Notes under the pieces: model-generated | What the model was told of the DNA's origin: nothing | What the model saw: the letters and a program-made list of their open reading frames with translations, nothing else | Database searches by the model: none | Assembly: GCF_900182935.1 (NCBI RefSeq) | Contig: NZ_FXUE01000002.1 | Location: forward strand, 496,001-560,000 | From: Fibrobacter sp. UWB10 | GTDB lineage: Bacteria > Fibrobacterota > Fibrobacteria > Fibrobacterales > Fibrobacteraceae | Direction of reading: 5' to 3' | Length of the DNA: 64,000 nucleotides | In this document: piece by piece, positions 18,319-26,750 of the stretch | Numbering within the stretch: the first letter of the stretch is position 1 | Layout: each line of letters starts with the position of its first letter | Made by a program: the position numbers and the translations under genes

Positions 18319-19080
18319 ATGACCATTCGCAATGCTATACTCGCGCTTCTGGTGACGGCGGGCGCTTCTTTTGCCGTCCCTTGGCTTGGCGTTACCTTTA
18401 AAAAGGCGACTTTCGAAAATCATCTTGCTCTAGACGTGCACGGCGTGCATCCGGAATCGGGCTGCTTTACGGCGGGCATGGTGGCCGGCGACCAGATTAT
18501 CGGCGTGCAGGGCCAAACGCTTACGGACATGTCGCAAATTCAGTCTGCGGTCACAGGCCACAAGGCGGGGCAGAAGATTAAGGTTGAAATTGCCCGCGAA
18601 GGCAAAAAGCGAACGCTGACAGTTGCCCTCACGGAACGCCCCGACGACATCAGCAGTCTGACGGGTTCCGCCATCGGCAGTAAAATCGCGAAATTCGGCG
18701 AAAACTTCTACAAGAATGGTGAAAAGCGCAAAGAAAAACCGAAGGCAACTTTGCTCGACTTTTGGGCTACCTGGTGCGGTCCTTGCCGCAAGACGCTCCC
18801 GGTGCTGGCTAACATCTATAAAAAGTATAGCTCCAAGGGGGTCGAAATCATCGGTATTGCCGACGAACCTGTCGAAACGCTGAACGATTTCTACGCTCAC
18901 CAGCATGCGTCGCCGTATCCGCTTTACCGCGATGCTAAAAAAGAAATGTGGATGCGCTATGGCATCCACGCAGTTCCGACTTTAATGTTGCTCGATAAAG
19001 ATGGCTACATCAAGCGGGTCTGGAGCGGGGCTCCGACCGAATACATGATTGAACAAATCCTGAAGGACGTTCTGGATTAA
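18319..19080 (+). CDS. Secreted PDZ-thioredoxin fusion (TlpA/ResA-like)
   Basis: 253 residues. A signal peptide (MTIRNAILALLVTAGASFA) exports it. Residues ~22-105 form a PDZ domain (GVHPESGCFTAGMVAGDQIIGVQGQ), and ~135-253 a TlpA-type thioredoxin with the active-site WCGPC in FWATWCGPCRKTL and a cis-Pro loop AVPTLMLLDKDG. It should reduce or rearrange disulfides in the periplasm; the PDZ part probably binds an exposed peptide tail and directs the redox domain to a client. The fusion is unusual. Its stop directly abuts the stop of the convergent lipoprotein gene. Confidence 0.85.
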   Translation: MTIRNAILALLVTAGASFAVPWLGVTFKKATFENHLALDVHGVHPESGCFTAGMVAGDQIIGVQGQTLTDMSQIQSAVTGHKAGQKIKVEIAREGKKRTLTVALTERPDDISSLTGSAIGSKIAKFGENFYKNGEKRKEKPKATLLDFWATWCGPCRKTLPVLANIYKKYSSKGVEIIGIADEPVETLNDFYAHQHASPYPLYRDAKKEMWMRYGIHAVPTLMLLDKDGYIKRVWSGAPTEYMIEQILKDVLD

Positions 19081-19434
19081 TTATTCAATAGCAGCTTTTT
19101 TCTGAGAAGCGAAGATATCTTCGTATTCTTCTTTGCTGATGCGGGCGTAACCCGTGGTGATGCCGCCGAATTCATAGTAAGCGGAGTCGCCCTTGACGCT
19201 CATGCAGTAAGGCATGTCGAGCGAATTCTTGCCGCAAAGCTTGCCTTCTTGCATAGTGGCGGTCAGGTCGCCGTTTACGTTACGAATCGTGAAGTCCTTG
19301 TTGTTTTCGCTCAAGACTTCAAAAATCATATTAGCTTCGCCCTTCCAGCAGCCAGTATAGTTGGCGTTGTCGCCGCAGCCGAAAAGGAACATCGAGGAAA
19401 TAAGAGATGCGGAAATAAGGATAACTTTCTTCAT
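19081..19434 (-). CDS. Small lipoprotein, unknown function
   Basis: 117 residues, not recognised. Signal peptide MKKVILISASLISSMFLFGC ends with a clear lipobox (LFGC). The mature part has four further Cys (GCWKGEA, KLCGKN, PYCMSV), suggesting disulfides, and a small beta-rich pattern (FTIRNVNGDLTATMQ, YYEFGGITTGYARI). Convergent and immediately abutting the thioredoxin fusion gene. Confidence 0.65.
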   Translation of the reverse strand: MKKVILISASLISSMFLFGCGDNANYTGCWKGEANMIFEVLSENNKDFTIRNVNGDLTATMQEGKLCGKNSLDMPYCMSVKGDSAYYEFGGITTGYARISKEEYEDIFASQKKAAIE

Positions 19435-19466
19435 GCTCTTAAAATAGTATTTTTGATAGCTGTAAA

Positions 19467-20009
19467 ATGCAATTTTTTGTTAAACATTTGTATTTGTTGG
19501 CGCCAATTTTGGCTATTTTGGCCTTATTTGGGGTATATCGACTCATTAAAGCCAATGATCGACCGATTCCGCATTACGAGCCCAAGCAGGTCGAAGATAC
19601 GTGGTCTGCCGAAGAATACATGCGCCATTTGAACTTGAAACCATTCAACCAGCGCGAAGTTCATCGTCTGTTACTCAAGCGCACTCGCCAAAAAGAAGGC
19701 GTGTACCTCGAAAGCCTGTTGCCGGTCATGGATACTGCTGGCTTAGAAATCATTCGCTGCTATCATAAGGTGATGGGTGACGATTACGTGCCTGTGATTA
19801 CGAGCGGAAACGATTACCCTTACCACTTGCCAAATTCAAAGCATTACAAGAATGCGGCTATGGATTTTCGCATTGTCGATATGCCTATGAACAAGCGTCG
19901 TCAGGTTGTAGAAATGGCCCAAGATAAACTCGGGCCGCGCTTCAAGGTGCTCTGGGAAAAAGGTGAAATGGAACACCTGCATGTCGAGTTAATAGATAGC
20001 GAATTATAA
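19467..20009 (+). CDS. Membrane-anchored M15-type peptidase (DD-/LD-carboxypeptidase-like)
   Basis: 180 residues. An N-terminal helix (LYLLAPILAILALFGVYRLI) anchors a periplasmic domain. The zinc-site pattern of M15 peptidases is visible: SKHYKNAAMDFRI (His and Asp ligands) and MEHLHVEL (catalytic Glu and third His). Family members trim peptidoglycan stem peptides. The N-terminal half (EEYMRHLNLKPFNQREVHRL) is not assigned. Its stop lies 6 bases before repeat copy B. Confidence 0.75.
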   Translation: MQFFVKHLYLLAPILAILALFGVYRLIKANDRPIPHYEPKQVEDTWSAEEYMRHLNLKPFNQREVHRLLLKRTRQKEGVYLESLLPVMDTAGLEIIRCYHKVMGDDYVPVITSGNDYPYHLPNSKHYKNAAMDFRIVDMPMNKRRQVVEMAQDKLGPRFKVLWEKGEMEHLHVELIDSEL

Positions 20010-20015
20010 AGCAGA

Positions 20016-20201
20016 CAACAAGATTCTTTTGGTACCACACGGATCGGATTTTACTAACGTAAAATCTATTTATATACTTTTTCTAAAATGCCGTTAGGTT
20101 TTCCAACAAATGCATAAGCTGAGTGTCGCGACAATACTTGTATTGTCATGACCGAAGCGAGCATTTGGTACAGGAACGAAGTGACTGTACAATCCGTGTG
20201 G
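20016..20201 (-). repeat. Structured repeat element, copy B
   Basis: This is the minus-strand counterpart of the element at 14682-14939. The core runs 20035-20201 (167 bases) between CCACACGGAT and ATCCGTGTGG, with an outer tail CAACAAGATTCTTTTGG (20016-20032) on the side facing the enclosed genes. It lies between two convergent genes, like copy A. The internal hairpins are the same, without the tandem 72-base duplication. Confidence 0.85.
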
Positions 20202-20231
20202 AAAAATAAAAGCGCTTGGTCGCTTGATGCC

Positions 20232-21479
20232 TTATTTGCAGCACCTGAACCCTACGTTGGGATACTGGTTCTGCGGATAGAAACTGAACTTGTTGTCGGT
20301 GCACTTGCTCTCGTTGTTGGTGTTCCAGGCACCGCCAGCGACTAAGTACATGTTCGGGTGATCCTTGCTCGTAGTCGAAGTCCATTCCCAAAGGTTTCCG
20401 TTCATGTCGTACATGCCGTACCAGCTGCGGCACTGTTCCTTACGGCCACTGCGCATGGCAGCCTTCCTGTTGGTATTGCACTTGTTCTGCTTGTAGCTGT
20501 CGCCGTAGCTGTAGCGAGTGTTGTCTTTGCTCTTGCAAGCGGCCTGCCATTCGGCGAGGCTGCAAAGGTGCTTGCCTTCTTGCTGGCAAAGGCTTGCGGC
20601 CTGTTCCTGGCTCACCATGTCGCGGGGGAGTTCGTCAACCTTGTTCGGGTATTCGTAAGCGTCTACGCAAACGGTCTTGCCGCCGAGCGGAACGGGGTAG
20701 GCGTTCTTGCCGCAAACGTTGTCGCTAGCCATGTCGTACTTGGCTTCTTCCCATGCAGAGCGGTTGCCCACGGAGTCTTCGGCGTAGAAGAATACACTTC
20801 CGGTCGTATTGTATTCGATTGCCTTGCCTGCTTCTTGAGCGTGGAGCGTATCGCCAATAGAGAGGAACGTTTTGCACTTGATTTCTTCGCACTTGACCTT
20901 GAGCTTGATGGGGTCGTAGTAGCGGCCTGCAGGCGGTACGATTTCGGCAACAGGCGGCACCTGGTCGGCGGCGCGGATGCTGTCTTGAATGCGCTTCTTT
21001 TCGAGCGAGTCTGCCTTGGCTTTTTCGATGGCTGCCAAAGAATCGGCGATGCGCTGCAGGCTATCGGCGCGGGCCTTGTCGATAGCTGCAAGGCTATCCT
21101 TGATGTGGTTCAGGCTGTCGCGCACATGGCGGATGCTGTCGCGGTTCACATTGTTCTTGAGAGCGGCAAGCGAGTCTGCAATACGGAGACTGTCGGCAAT
21201 GCGCAGACTGTCATCGGCGTTAAGCTTTGCCAAAGAATCGGCCTTGCGAATGCTGTCGGCGCGAGCCTGTTCTAGAGCGCGTAGGCTGTCCAGCGTCTGG
21301 CGGCGCTGCAATTCAAGTGCGGTTTCTTGTTCCTTGGCAAGTGCTTCTTGCTTAATCTGGTCCAAGTGGCATTGCACAATAAAAAGGGTCACCAACAAGA
21401 GGAACATCAACACGAGAATCGCGATGTTCTTCTTTTTGCGGCGAGATTTTACTTGATCTTCTGTTTCGTTATTACTCAT
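20232..21479 (-). CDS. Membrane-anchored coiled-coil protein with C-terminal sulfatase-modifying-factor (FGE)-like domain
   Basis: 415 residues. A cytoplasmic basic start (KSRRKKKN), one helix (IAILVLMFLLLVTLFIVQ), then ~130 residues of regular repeats built from ADSL/DSLR units (IADSLRIADSLAAL...RADSLQRIADSLAAIEKA), a long coiled coil. The C-terminal ~150 residues have the FGE-sulfatase fold signature: VCVDAYEYPN, LCSLAEWQAAC, YDMNGNLWEWTST, GGAWNTN and NVGFRCCK. In such fibrobacter proteins this domain is more likely a binding module than an oxidase. Its start lies 39 bases after the cdaA stop and has a good AAAGGA site, so it is probably the last gene of the tilS-cdaA operon. Confidence 0.75.
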   Translation of the reverse strand: MSNNETEDQVKSRRKKKNIAILVLMFLLLVTLFIVQCHLDQIKQEALAKEQETALELQRRQTLDSLRALEQARADSIRKADSLAKLNADDSLRIADSLRIADSLAALKNNVNRDSIRHVRDSLNHIKDSLAAIDKARADSLQRIADSLAAIEKAKADSLEKKRIQDSIRAADQVPPVAEIVPPAGRYYDPIKLKVKCEEIKCKTFLSIGDTLHAQEAGKAIEYNTTGSVFFYAEDSVGNRSAWEEAKYDMASDNVCGKNAYPVPLGGKTVCVDAYEYPNKVDELPRDMVSQEQAASLCQQEGKHLCSLAEWQAACKSKDNTRYSYGDSYKQNKCNTNRKAAMRSGRKEQCRSWYGMYDMNGNLWEWTSTTSKDHPNMYLVAGGAWNTNNESKCTDNKFSFYPQNQYPNVGFRCCK

Positions 21480-21517
21480 AAAAATCCTTTTTAGTCCTAC
21501 GACCTTCTAACTGTCTA

Positions 21518-22357
21518 CTAACTCGCTTTTTCTTCGGCGGTTTCGGTCTTTGCCGATTCGCGGACGTCGTTAAAGAGTTCGCCCCAGTGGCGAATGATTT
21601 CTTGCTTGAGTTCGGCGACGCTGATGTTTCGGCGCAGCGTGTTGCGGTAGGCGATAGAGATGTAGCCAGTTTCTTCGGACACCACAATCACAAGGGCGTC
21701 GCATTCGGCGGCAAGTGCCTTGGCGGCGCGGTGACGCATGCCGTAGCCCGCTTCTTTTTCGGCGTTACCCGTGGGCATAGGCAAGATACAGCCGGCAGCA
21801 ATAATACGCTTGCTGTTCATAATCACGGCACCATCGTGCAAAGCGGAATTCGGGAAGAAGAGGGCACGTAAAAGTCTCGAACTGATTCGGGCATCCAAGA
21901 TTTCACCGGTGTCGGCGTAGTTACGCAGGCCCACGCGCTTTTCAAGCACAATCAGCGCACCGGTGTGTGTCTTTGCCAGGTCTTGGCAGGCGCTTGCGAT
22001 GGTCTTGGTGATTTCGTCGAGACCGCTGGAATGGAAAAACAGGTTGTGAAAATCGAGCTTACTGGCCGCTTGACCGATACGGGTAAGGGCGCTTCGAATT
22101 TCGGGCTGGAAAAGAATCACGAGGGCGATAATACCGAGGGTCGCAAGGTTACTGATAAGCCACACGACGGTATGGAGTTCCCACCACTGTGCAATAATCC
22201 AGGCAAGAATCAGCAACAAACCACCGAAAATCATCTGGGCGGCACGCGTACCGCGGAACAGCAAGAAGATGTAGTAAATGATGATGGATATCAGGAGCAC
22301 GTCCAGAATATCTGCCGGACGCACATCGATAATCCCGAATAGCTTAAACAGAATCAT
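21518..22357 (-). CDS. cdaA: Diadenylate cyclase (c-di-AMP synthase), CdaA type
   Basis: 279 residues. Three N-terminal helices (about 10-80) anchor a cytoplasmic DAC domain that makes c-di-AMP from two ATP. Motifs: ALHDGAVIM (catalytic DGA) and MRHRAAKALAAECDAL (RHR). It overlaps the end of folP by 14 bases. In other phyla cdaA is usually next to cdaR and glmM; here it follows ftsH and folP. Confidence 0.93.
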   Translation of the reverse strand: MILFKLFGIIDVRPADILDVLLISIIIYYIFLLFRGTRAAQMIFGGLLLILAWIIAQWWELHTVVWLISNLATLGIIALVILFQPEIRSALTRIGQAASKLDFHNLFFHSSGLDEITKTIASACQDLAKTHTGALIVLEKRVGLRNYADTGEILDARISSRLLRALFFPNSALHDGAVIMNSKRIIAAGCILPMPTGNAEKEAGYGMRHRAAKALAAECDALVIVVSEETGYISIAYRNTLRRNISVAELKQEIIRHWGELFNDVRESAKTETAEEKAS

Positions 22358-23225
22358 TTCTTAACGCCTCCAAATACAGCAAGGATTCCTTGGCCTCTTT
22401 CACATCGTGCACGCGAATGCAGCTTGCGCCACCGAGTACGGCCACGATTCCTGCCGTAACGGTCGGAATCAGGCGGTCGCTCGTTTCGAGGCCGGGCATT
22501 TTACCAATATAGGACTTGCGCGAGGTTCCGATGAGAACGGGGTAGCCGTCTTTCAGGAATTCTTCGGTGGATTTCATCAAATCGATGTTGTCCTGCGCCG
22601 TTTTTCCGAATCCAATACCCGGATCAATGCAAATCTTTTCGCGTTCGACGCCGAGGTCCAAAAGCTTTTTCACCTGCGACAAGAGTTCTTCGCGGACTTC
22701 CTGCACCACGTTCGTGTACGGCTTGAAGTCCTGCTGCATGGTACCAAAATTTCCGCGAATGTGGTTTAGCACGACGGCAGCCTTGGTGTCTGCGACCGTC
22801 TGGAGCATATTCGGGTCCATGGCGCAGGCGCTGATGTCGTTGATAATATGCGCGCCGAGTTTCATGGTTTCTTCGGCTACCTTGGCTTTGACCGTATCGA
22901 CTGAGATATAGAATTCGCGTTCCTTGGCGAGCTTGGCCAGGCGTTCTACCACGGGGCATACGCGGTCCAGTTCTTCTTGCAGGCTGACAGGGGCGCTTCC
23001 TGGACGGCTGCTTTCGCCACCGATGTCCAGAATTTCGGCGCCCTGATCCAAAAGCATCATGGCGTGTTCGTAGGCGGCGTCAGGCTTGTTATGCTTGCCG
23101 CCGTCAAAAAAACTGTCCGGAGTCACATTCACAATACCCATGATCAGCGGGGTTTTGCAAGGCAAAACCTTGTTGCCGATTTTCCAAGGGAGAGAGCGAC
23201 TATGATCCAGAACTTCTTTGAACAT
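22344..23225 (-). CDS. folP: Dihydropteroate synthase
   Basis: 293 residues. Condenses p-aminobenzoate with the pterin pyrophosphate in folate synthesis; the target of sulfonamides. Motifs: MGIVNVTPDSFFDGG, DIGGESSRPGS, SVDT, NDISA, HIRGNF, DPGIGFGKT, GTSRKS, RVHDV. Its ATG shares a base with the ftsH stop and it overlaps cdaA. Confidence 0.96.
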   Translation of the reverse strand: MFKEVLDHSRSLPWKIGNKVLPCKTPLIMGIVNVTPDSFFDGGKHNKPDAAYEHAMMLLDQGAEILDIGGESSRPGSAPVSLQEELDRVCPVVERLAKLAKEREFYISVDTVKAKVAEETMKLGAHIINDISACAMDPNMLQTVADTKAAVVLNHIRGNFGTMQQDFKPYTNVVQEVREELLSQVKKLLDLGVEREKICIDPGIGFGKTAQDNIDLMKSTEEFLKDGYPVLIGTSRKSYIGKMPGLETSDRLIPTVTAGIVAVLGGASCIRVHDVKEAKESLLYLEALRNDSV

Positions 23226-25366
23226 TACGAATTTTCCTGATGAGATTCTACAGTAGATGATTGGGCATCGCCGTCATTTGCCGGGGTGGTTCCGGCGGCG
23301 GGGGCGGGCTTGATTTCGGCAACGGGGGCAGCGTTAGCATCAGTGACCGGTGCTACCGGCGGCTGTTTGCCCGGGTCAGGCGGCGGCGTATTTTCGCGCT
23401 TCTTCTTTTCTTCCATTTCTTCGAGCGCCTTGTACTGGCGGCTCTTCTTGGTGCCGGTCAGTTTCTCTCCAGCCATTACGCGGTCAATTTCTTCGCGGTC
23501 AAGCACTTCGAATTCGAAGAGTGCCTCGGCGAGGTCAATCAGCTTGTCCTTGTTTTCTTCAATGAGCTTCTTGGCGGCAAGGTCCAAACGCTTGATGAGG
23601 CTGTTCACCGCGTTGTCGATCTTTTCGGCCATCATTTCGGACATTTCTTTCGGCTTGCTGATTTCGCGGCCGAGGAACACTTCGCCGTCGGTGCGGCTGT
23701 AGCATACCGGTCCGATTTCGTCGTCAAAGCCCCATTCCGTCACCATCTTGCGGGCAAGTTCGGTAGCGCGCTGGATGTCGTTGCTGGCACCCGTGCTCTG
23801 GTGGTTGAAGAAGATGAGTTCGGCGAGGCGGCCAGACATCATGATCATGATGCGTTCTTCGGCGTATTCGCGGCTGTAGCTTACTTGGTCGCGTTCGGGC
23901 AGACTCATGGTCACGCCGAGGGCGCGGCCGCGCGGGATAATCGTAATCTTGTGGAGCGGGTCAGAATGCTTGCACAAGAGCGTCATCAATGCATGGCCAG
24001 CTTCGTGGTAAGCGGTGTGGCGCTTTTCTTCGTCGGTCATCAGGAGCGTGCGGCGCTCGGCACCCATGCTGAGCTTGTCGCGGGCTTCTTCAAAGTCGAG
24101 CATCGTGACTTTCTTGTTGTTGAAGCGAGCGGCCAAGAGGGCGGCTTCGTTCACCAGGTTTTCGAGGTCTGCGCCTGCAAGACCAGGAGTTCCCTTTGCG
24201 ACAGCCTTCACGTCCACGTCGTCGGCCAGCGGCACCTTGCGCTTTTTCAGGTGCACCTTCAAGATTTCTTCGCGGCCCTTCAGGTCGGGGAGTCCCACCA
24301 CAATCTGGCGGTCAAAGCGGCCGGGGCGGAGCAGTGCCTTGTCGAGTACGTCGGGGCGGTTCGTGGCGGCAATCAAAATCACGCCTTCGTTGGCGGTAAA
24401 GCCGTCCATTTCCACCAGCAACTGGTTCAAAGTCTGTTCGCGTTCATCGTGACCGCCACCGAGACCAGCACCACGCTGGCGACCTACGGCGTCGATTTCG
24501 TCGATGAACAGAATGCACGGAGCGTTCTTCTTGCCGGTTTCAAAGAGGTCGCGCACGCGGCTTGCGCCCACGCCCACGAACATTTCCACAAAGTCAGAAC
24601 CGGACATGCTAAAGAACGGCACACCTGCTTCGCCTGCAACAGCGCGGGCGAGGAGCGTCTTACCGGTACCCGGAGGGCCAACGAGCAATGCGCCCTTCGG
24701 AATACGTCCGCCGAGGGCATCGAATTTCTTCGGGTCCTTCAAGAATTCCACGAGTTCCTGCAAATCTTGCTTGGCTTCGTCGCAGCCAGCCACATCGTTA
24801 AAGGTGGTCTTCTGCTTACCGTTCAACTGTTTTGCCTGGCTCTTGCCAAAGCTGAACGGACCCTTGCCGCCGCCACCCATCTGGCGATTCATCATCAGGT
24901 AGAAGAATACAATCAACAAGATTGCGGGCAAGAATGCGACAATCGTGTCGAGCCAGGTGCTGGATTCGTGAATGACCTTGACTTTGACGCCCTTGAACAT
25001 TTCCCAGGCGGTAATCTGGTCATTGCTGACTTCCAGCATGTGGCTACGGAAAGCTTTAGTGTTGCCGTTGTCGTTTGACTTGGTAAAGCGGGCGAGAGCA
25101 CTCTGGTTCTTTTTCGCTTCGGCCTTTTCTTCGGCACTCATTTCGCGCTTGCCTTCAATAATCACGCCATCGGGGGTCTTTTGCAAGGTGAGTTCGGTAA
25201 TCACCTTGGTGGAGTCACCCATCATGGCCAAAAATTCGGTGCGCGTAATGTCCGATTCGCCATCTTTCCCGGCGAGCGGGAACATGACGAACAACAAAAG
25301 AATCATCACCAACAAAATGATAAAGTTCTTGCTACGGTAGGGTGGAGTAGGTTTTCCTTGACTCAT
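23225..25366 (-). CDS. ftsH: ATP-dependent zinc metalloprotease FtsH
   Basis: 713 residues. Inner-membrane AAA+ protease for quality control of membrane and short-lived proteins. Two helices (about 12-30 and 140-160) flank a periplasmic domain; the AAA module has [26 protein letters not shown] and the SRH with [17 protein letters not shown]; the protease domain has HEAGH. The C-terminal ~60 residues are Pro/Ala-rich and disordered ([14 protein letters not shown]). Good AAAAGGA site; 17 bases after tilS. Confidence 0.96.
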   Translation of the reverse strand: MSQGKPTPPYRSKNFIILLVMILLLFVMFPLAGKDGESDITRTEFLAMMGDSTKVITELTLQKTPDGVIIEGKREMSAEEKAEAKKNQSALARFTKSNDNGNTKAFRSHMLEVSNDQITAWEMFKGVKVKVIHESSTWLDTIVAFLPAILLIVFFYLMMNRQMGGGGKGPFSFGKSQAKQLNGKQKTTFNDVAGCDEAKQDLQELVEFLKDPKKFDALGGRIPKGALLVGPPGTGKTLLARAVAGEAGVPFFSMSGSDFVEMFVGVGASRVRDLFETGKKNAPCILFIDEIDAVGRQRGAGLGGGHDEREQTLNQLLVEMDGFTANEGVILIAATNRPDVLDKALLRPGRFDRQIVVGLPDLKGREEILKVHLKKRKVPLADDVDVKAVAKGTPGLAGADLENLVNEAALLAARFNNKKVTMLDFEEARDKLSMGAERRTLLMTDEEKRHTAYHEAGHALMTLLCKHSDPLHKITIIPRGRALGVTMSLPERDQVSYSREYAEERIMIMMSGRLAELIFFNHQSTGASNDIQRATELARKMVTEWGFDDEIGPVCYSRTDGEVFLGREISKPKEMSEMMAEKIDNAVNSLIKRLDLAAKKLIEENKDKLIDLAEALFEFEVLDREEIDRVMAGEKLTGTKKSRQYKALEEMEEKKKRENTPPPDPGKQPPVAPVTDANAAPVAEIKPAPAAGTTPANDGDAQSSTVESHQENS

Positions 25367-25383
25367 AAAATCCTTTTATACGT

Positions 25384-26409
25384 TCACTTGCAAGATACAA
25401 ATTTTAGGGCTGCCTCGACGCTTTCAAATTCGCAAATCAAGACAGTAGAGCCGTTTTTGACGATAGAACGCTTGCGGTAAGCGGCGCGTACGGGAATTTT
25501 AACATGTGCGGGCTCTTTTTGGTCGTAAAAGAACCCAATTGGAAAGCGAAAACCCTGCTCCGAAAGCCATAACCGGAACATCTCTGACAAGTCCGCACTG
25601 GCATGCTCCCGCAGAACCTTCCTCAGCCTTTTCTTGTCCAATGCGATACCCGCCCGTATGTTATGCTGATGAATATCAGCATCAGCTTTCTCGGCCTTCA
25701 ATGCTGTCGTGAAGAGAATTTCGTTCGCTTTCATCACTTTCGCATACGCCTTGTCTGCTAACAAGGCAATTCTGCATAATTGCGTCGCGGCGCTGGGGCT
25801 TTCTTTTTCCAGTAGCGGGAGGAATTCGTGCCGCACCTTGTTTCGTGCAAATTTTACATCGGAATTGCTTTCGTCTTCGCACCACTCAAGATTGTTTTCG
25901 CGAGCATACGTAAGAAGTTCCGCCCGAGTCACATTCAGAAAAGGGCGGTAAATGTTGCTTCGTACTTCCTGAATCCCCTTGAGGCCCGCAAGCGTTGTTC
26001 CTCGGCGGAGTCGCATGTACATGGTTTCCGCTTGGTCGCCTGCATGATGCGCTGTCACGATGGCGTCGCAGTTTTCGGCGGCTTCTTGTAGCGCCTTGTA
26101 CCTTGCATCCCTCGCGTTTTCTTCGAGTGATCCTTCGGCACTTTTTAGAGCGTCACCATCCAGCTTCTTCAAGAAAAATGGAATGTCGTGTGCCTTCGCG
26201 AATGCTTCAACAAATGCGGCGTCGCGGTCGGCAGTTCCGACCCGCAGTCCGTGATGCACATGCGCAATTCCTAGCCATTCAATGCCCAATCTCTCTTTAT
26301 TGCAAATAAAATAATGCGCCAAACAAATAGAATCCAGCCCGCCCGAAACTGCAAGCAACAAGCGTTTGAAACCATGACGGCGAATACTATCTGCAATGGA
26401 ATCTTTCAA
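25384..26409 (-). CDS. tilS: tRNA(Ile)-lysidine synthetase
   Basis: 341 residues. Modifies the wobble C34 of tRNA-Ile(CAU) to lysidine with ATP. PP-loop motif AVSGGLDSICLAHY, HHGLRVGTADRDA, HHAGDQAETMYMRLRRGTTLAGLKGI and NLEWCEDESN are all family features. The start is a TTG at 26409 with AAGG at a suitable distance; no in-frame ATG precedes the PP-loop. First gene of the tilS-ftsH-folP-cdaA run. Confidence 0.92.
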   Translation of the reverse strand: MKDSIADSIRRHGFKRLLLAVSGGLDSICLAHYFICNKERLGIEWLGIAHVHHGLRVGTADRDAAFVEAFAKAHDIPFFLKKLDGDALKSAEGSLEENARDARYKALQEAAENCDAIVTAHHAGDQAETMYMRLRRGTTLAGLKGIQEVRSNIYRPFLNVTRAELLTYARENNLEWCEDESNSDVKFARNKVRHEFLPLLEKESPSAATQLCRIALLADKAYAKVMKANEILFTTALKAEKADADIHQHNIRAGIALDKKRLRKVLREHASADLSEMFRLWLSEQGFRFPIGFFYDQKEPAHVKIPVRAAYRKRSIVKNGSTVLICEFESVEAALKFVSCK

Positions 26410-26474
26410 AAGAAACCTTAAACCCTTTACTGCCTAAAGATAATAATTTATATTTGCCCCCCAAGGAGGCCGTT

Positions 26475-26750
26475 ATGGCTAAAAACGACGCAAAAGAAAG
26501 CGCAAGGCTCAGAACGCTGCGCATCGACGGCTCCCAGAATGGAGCCACCCTGCGGACAAGAATCGTCCGCGACAAGACGAAGTACACCAGAACCCTTAAA
26601 CACAAAAAGTCCCTCGCCGACGCGGGGGATTTTCCTTTTATTTCCTATAGAACTCTCTTACGTCATCCCAGCGGTAATACGGGGCGGCGGGGCAGTTCTT
26701 TATTGTCGCTGAATCGCATGTCACGGGCAATTTTTGCTCGATTTCGTTGA
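26475..26750 (+). CDS. Small basic protein, unknown (3' end uncertain)
   Basis: Preceded by a strong site (CCAAGGAGG, 7 bases from the ATG). The first ~60 residues (MAKNDAKESARLRTLRIDGS...TKYTRTLKHKKSLADAG) are basic and protein-like; the last ~30 overlap the convergent phosphatase gene and look like random translation. A terminator-like hairpin (26611-26628) lies inside the frame, about 120 bases before the stop, which makes the annotated C-terminus doubtful. Divergent from tilS. Function not recognised. Confidence 0.45.
   Translation: MAKNDAKESARLRTLRIDGSQNGATLRTRIVRDKTKYTRTLKHKKSLADAGDFPFISYRTLLRHPSGNTGRRGSSLLSLNRMSRAIFARFR
26603..26636. terminator. Bidirectional terminator between the small basic ORF and the phosphatase gene
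   Basis: Stem CCCTCGC (26611-26617) with GCGGGGG (26622-26628), four-base loop. On the minus strand it is followed by CTTTTTG, on the plus strand by ATTTTCCTTTT. Two bases past the phosphatase stop on the minus strand. Confidence 0.65.

Noticed and set aside
14682..20201. The flanking inverted repeats as ends of a composite transposon
   Set aside because: No transposase in or next to the repeats and the enclosed genes look like ordinary housekeeping genes; target-site duplications cannot be seen.
23261..25078. A 605-codon plus-strand frame opposite ftsH
   Set aside because: Antisense shadow of a strongly conserved gene; composition is His/Val/Phe-rich and matches no family.
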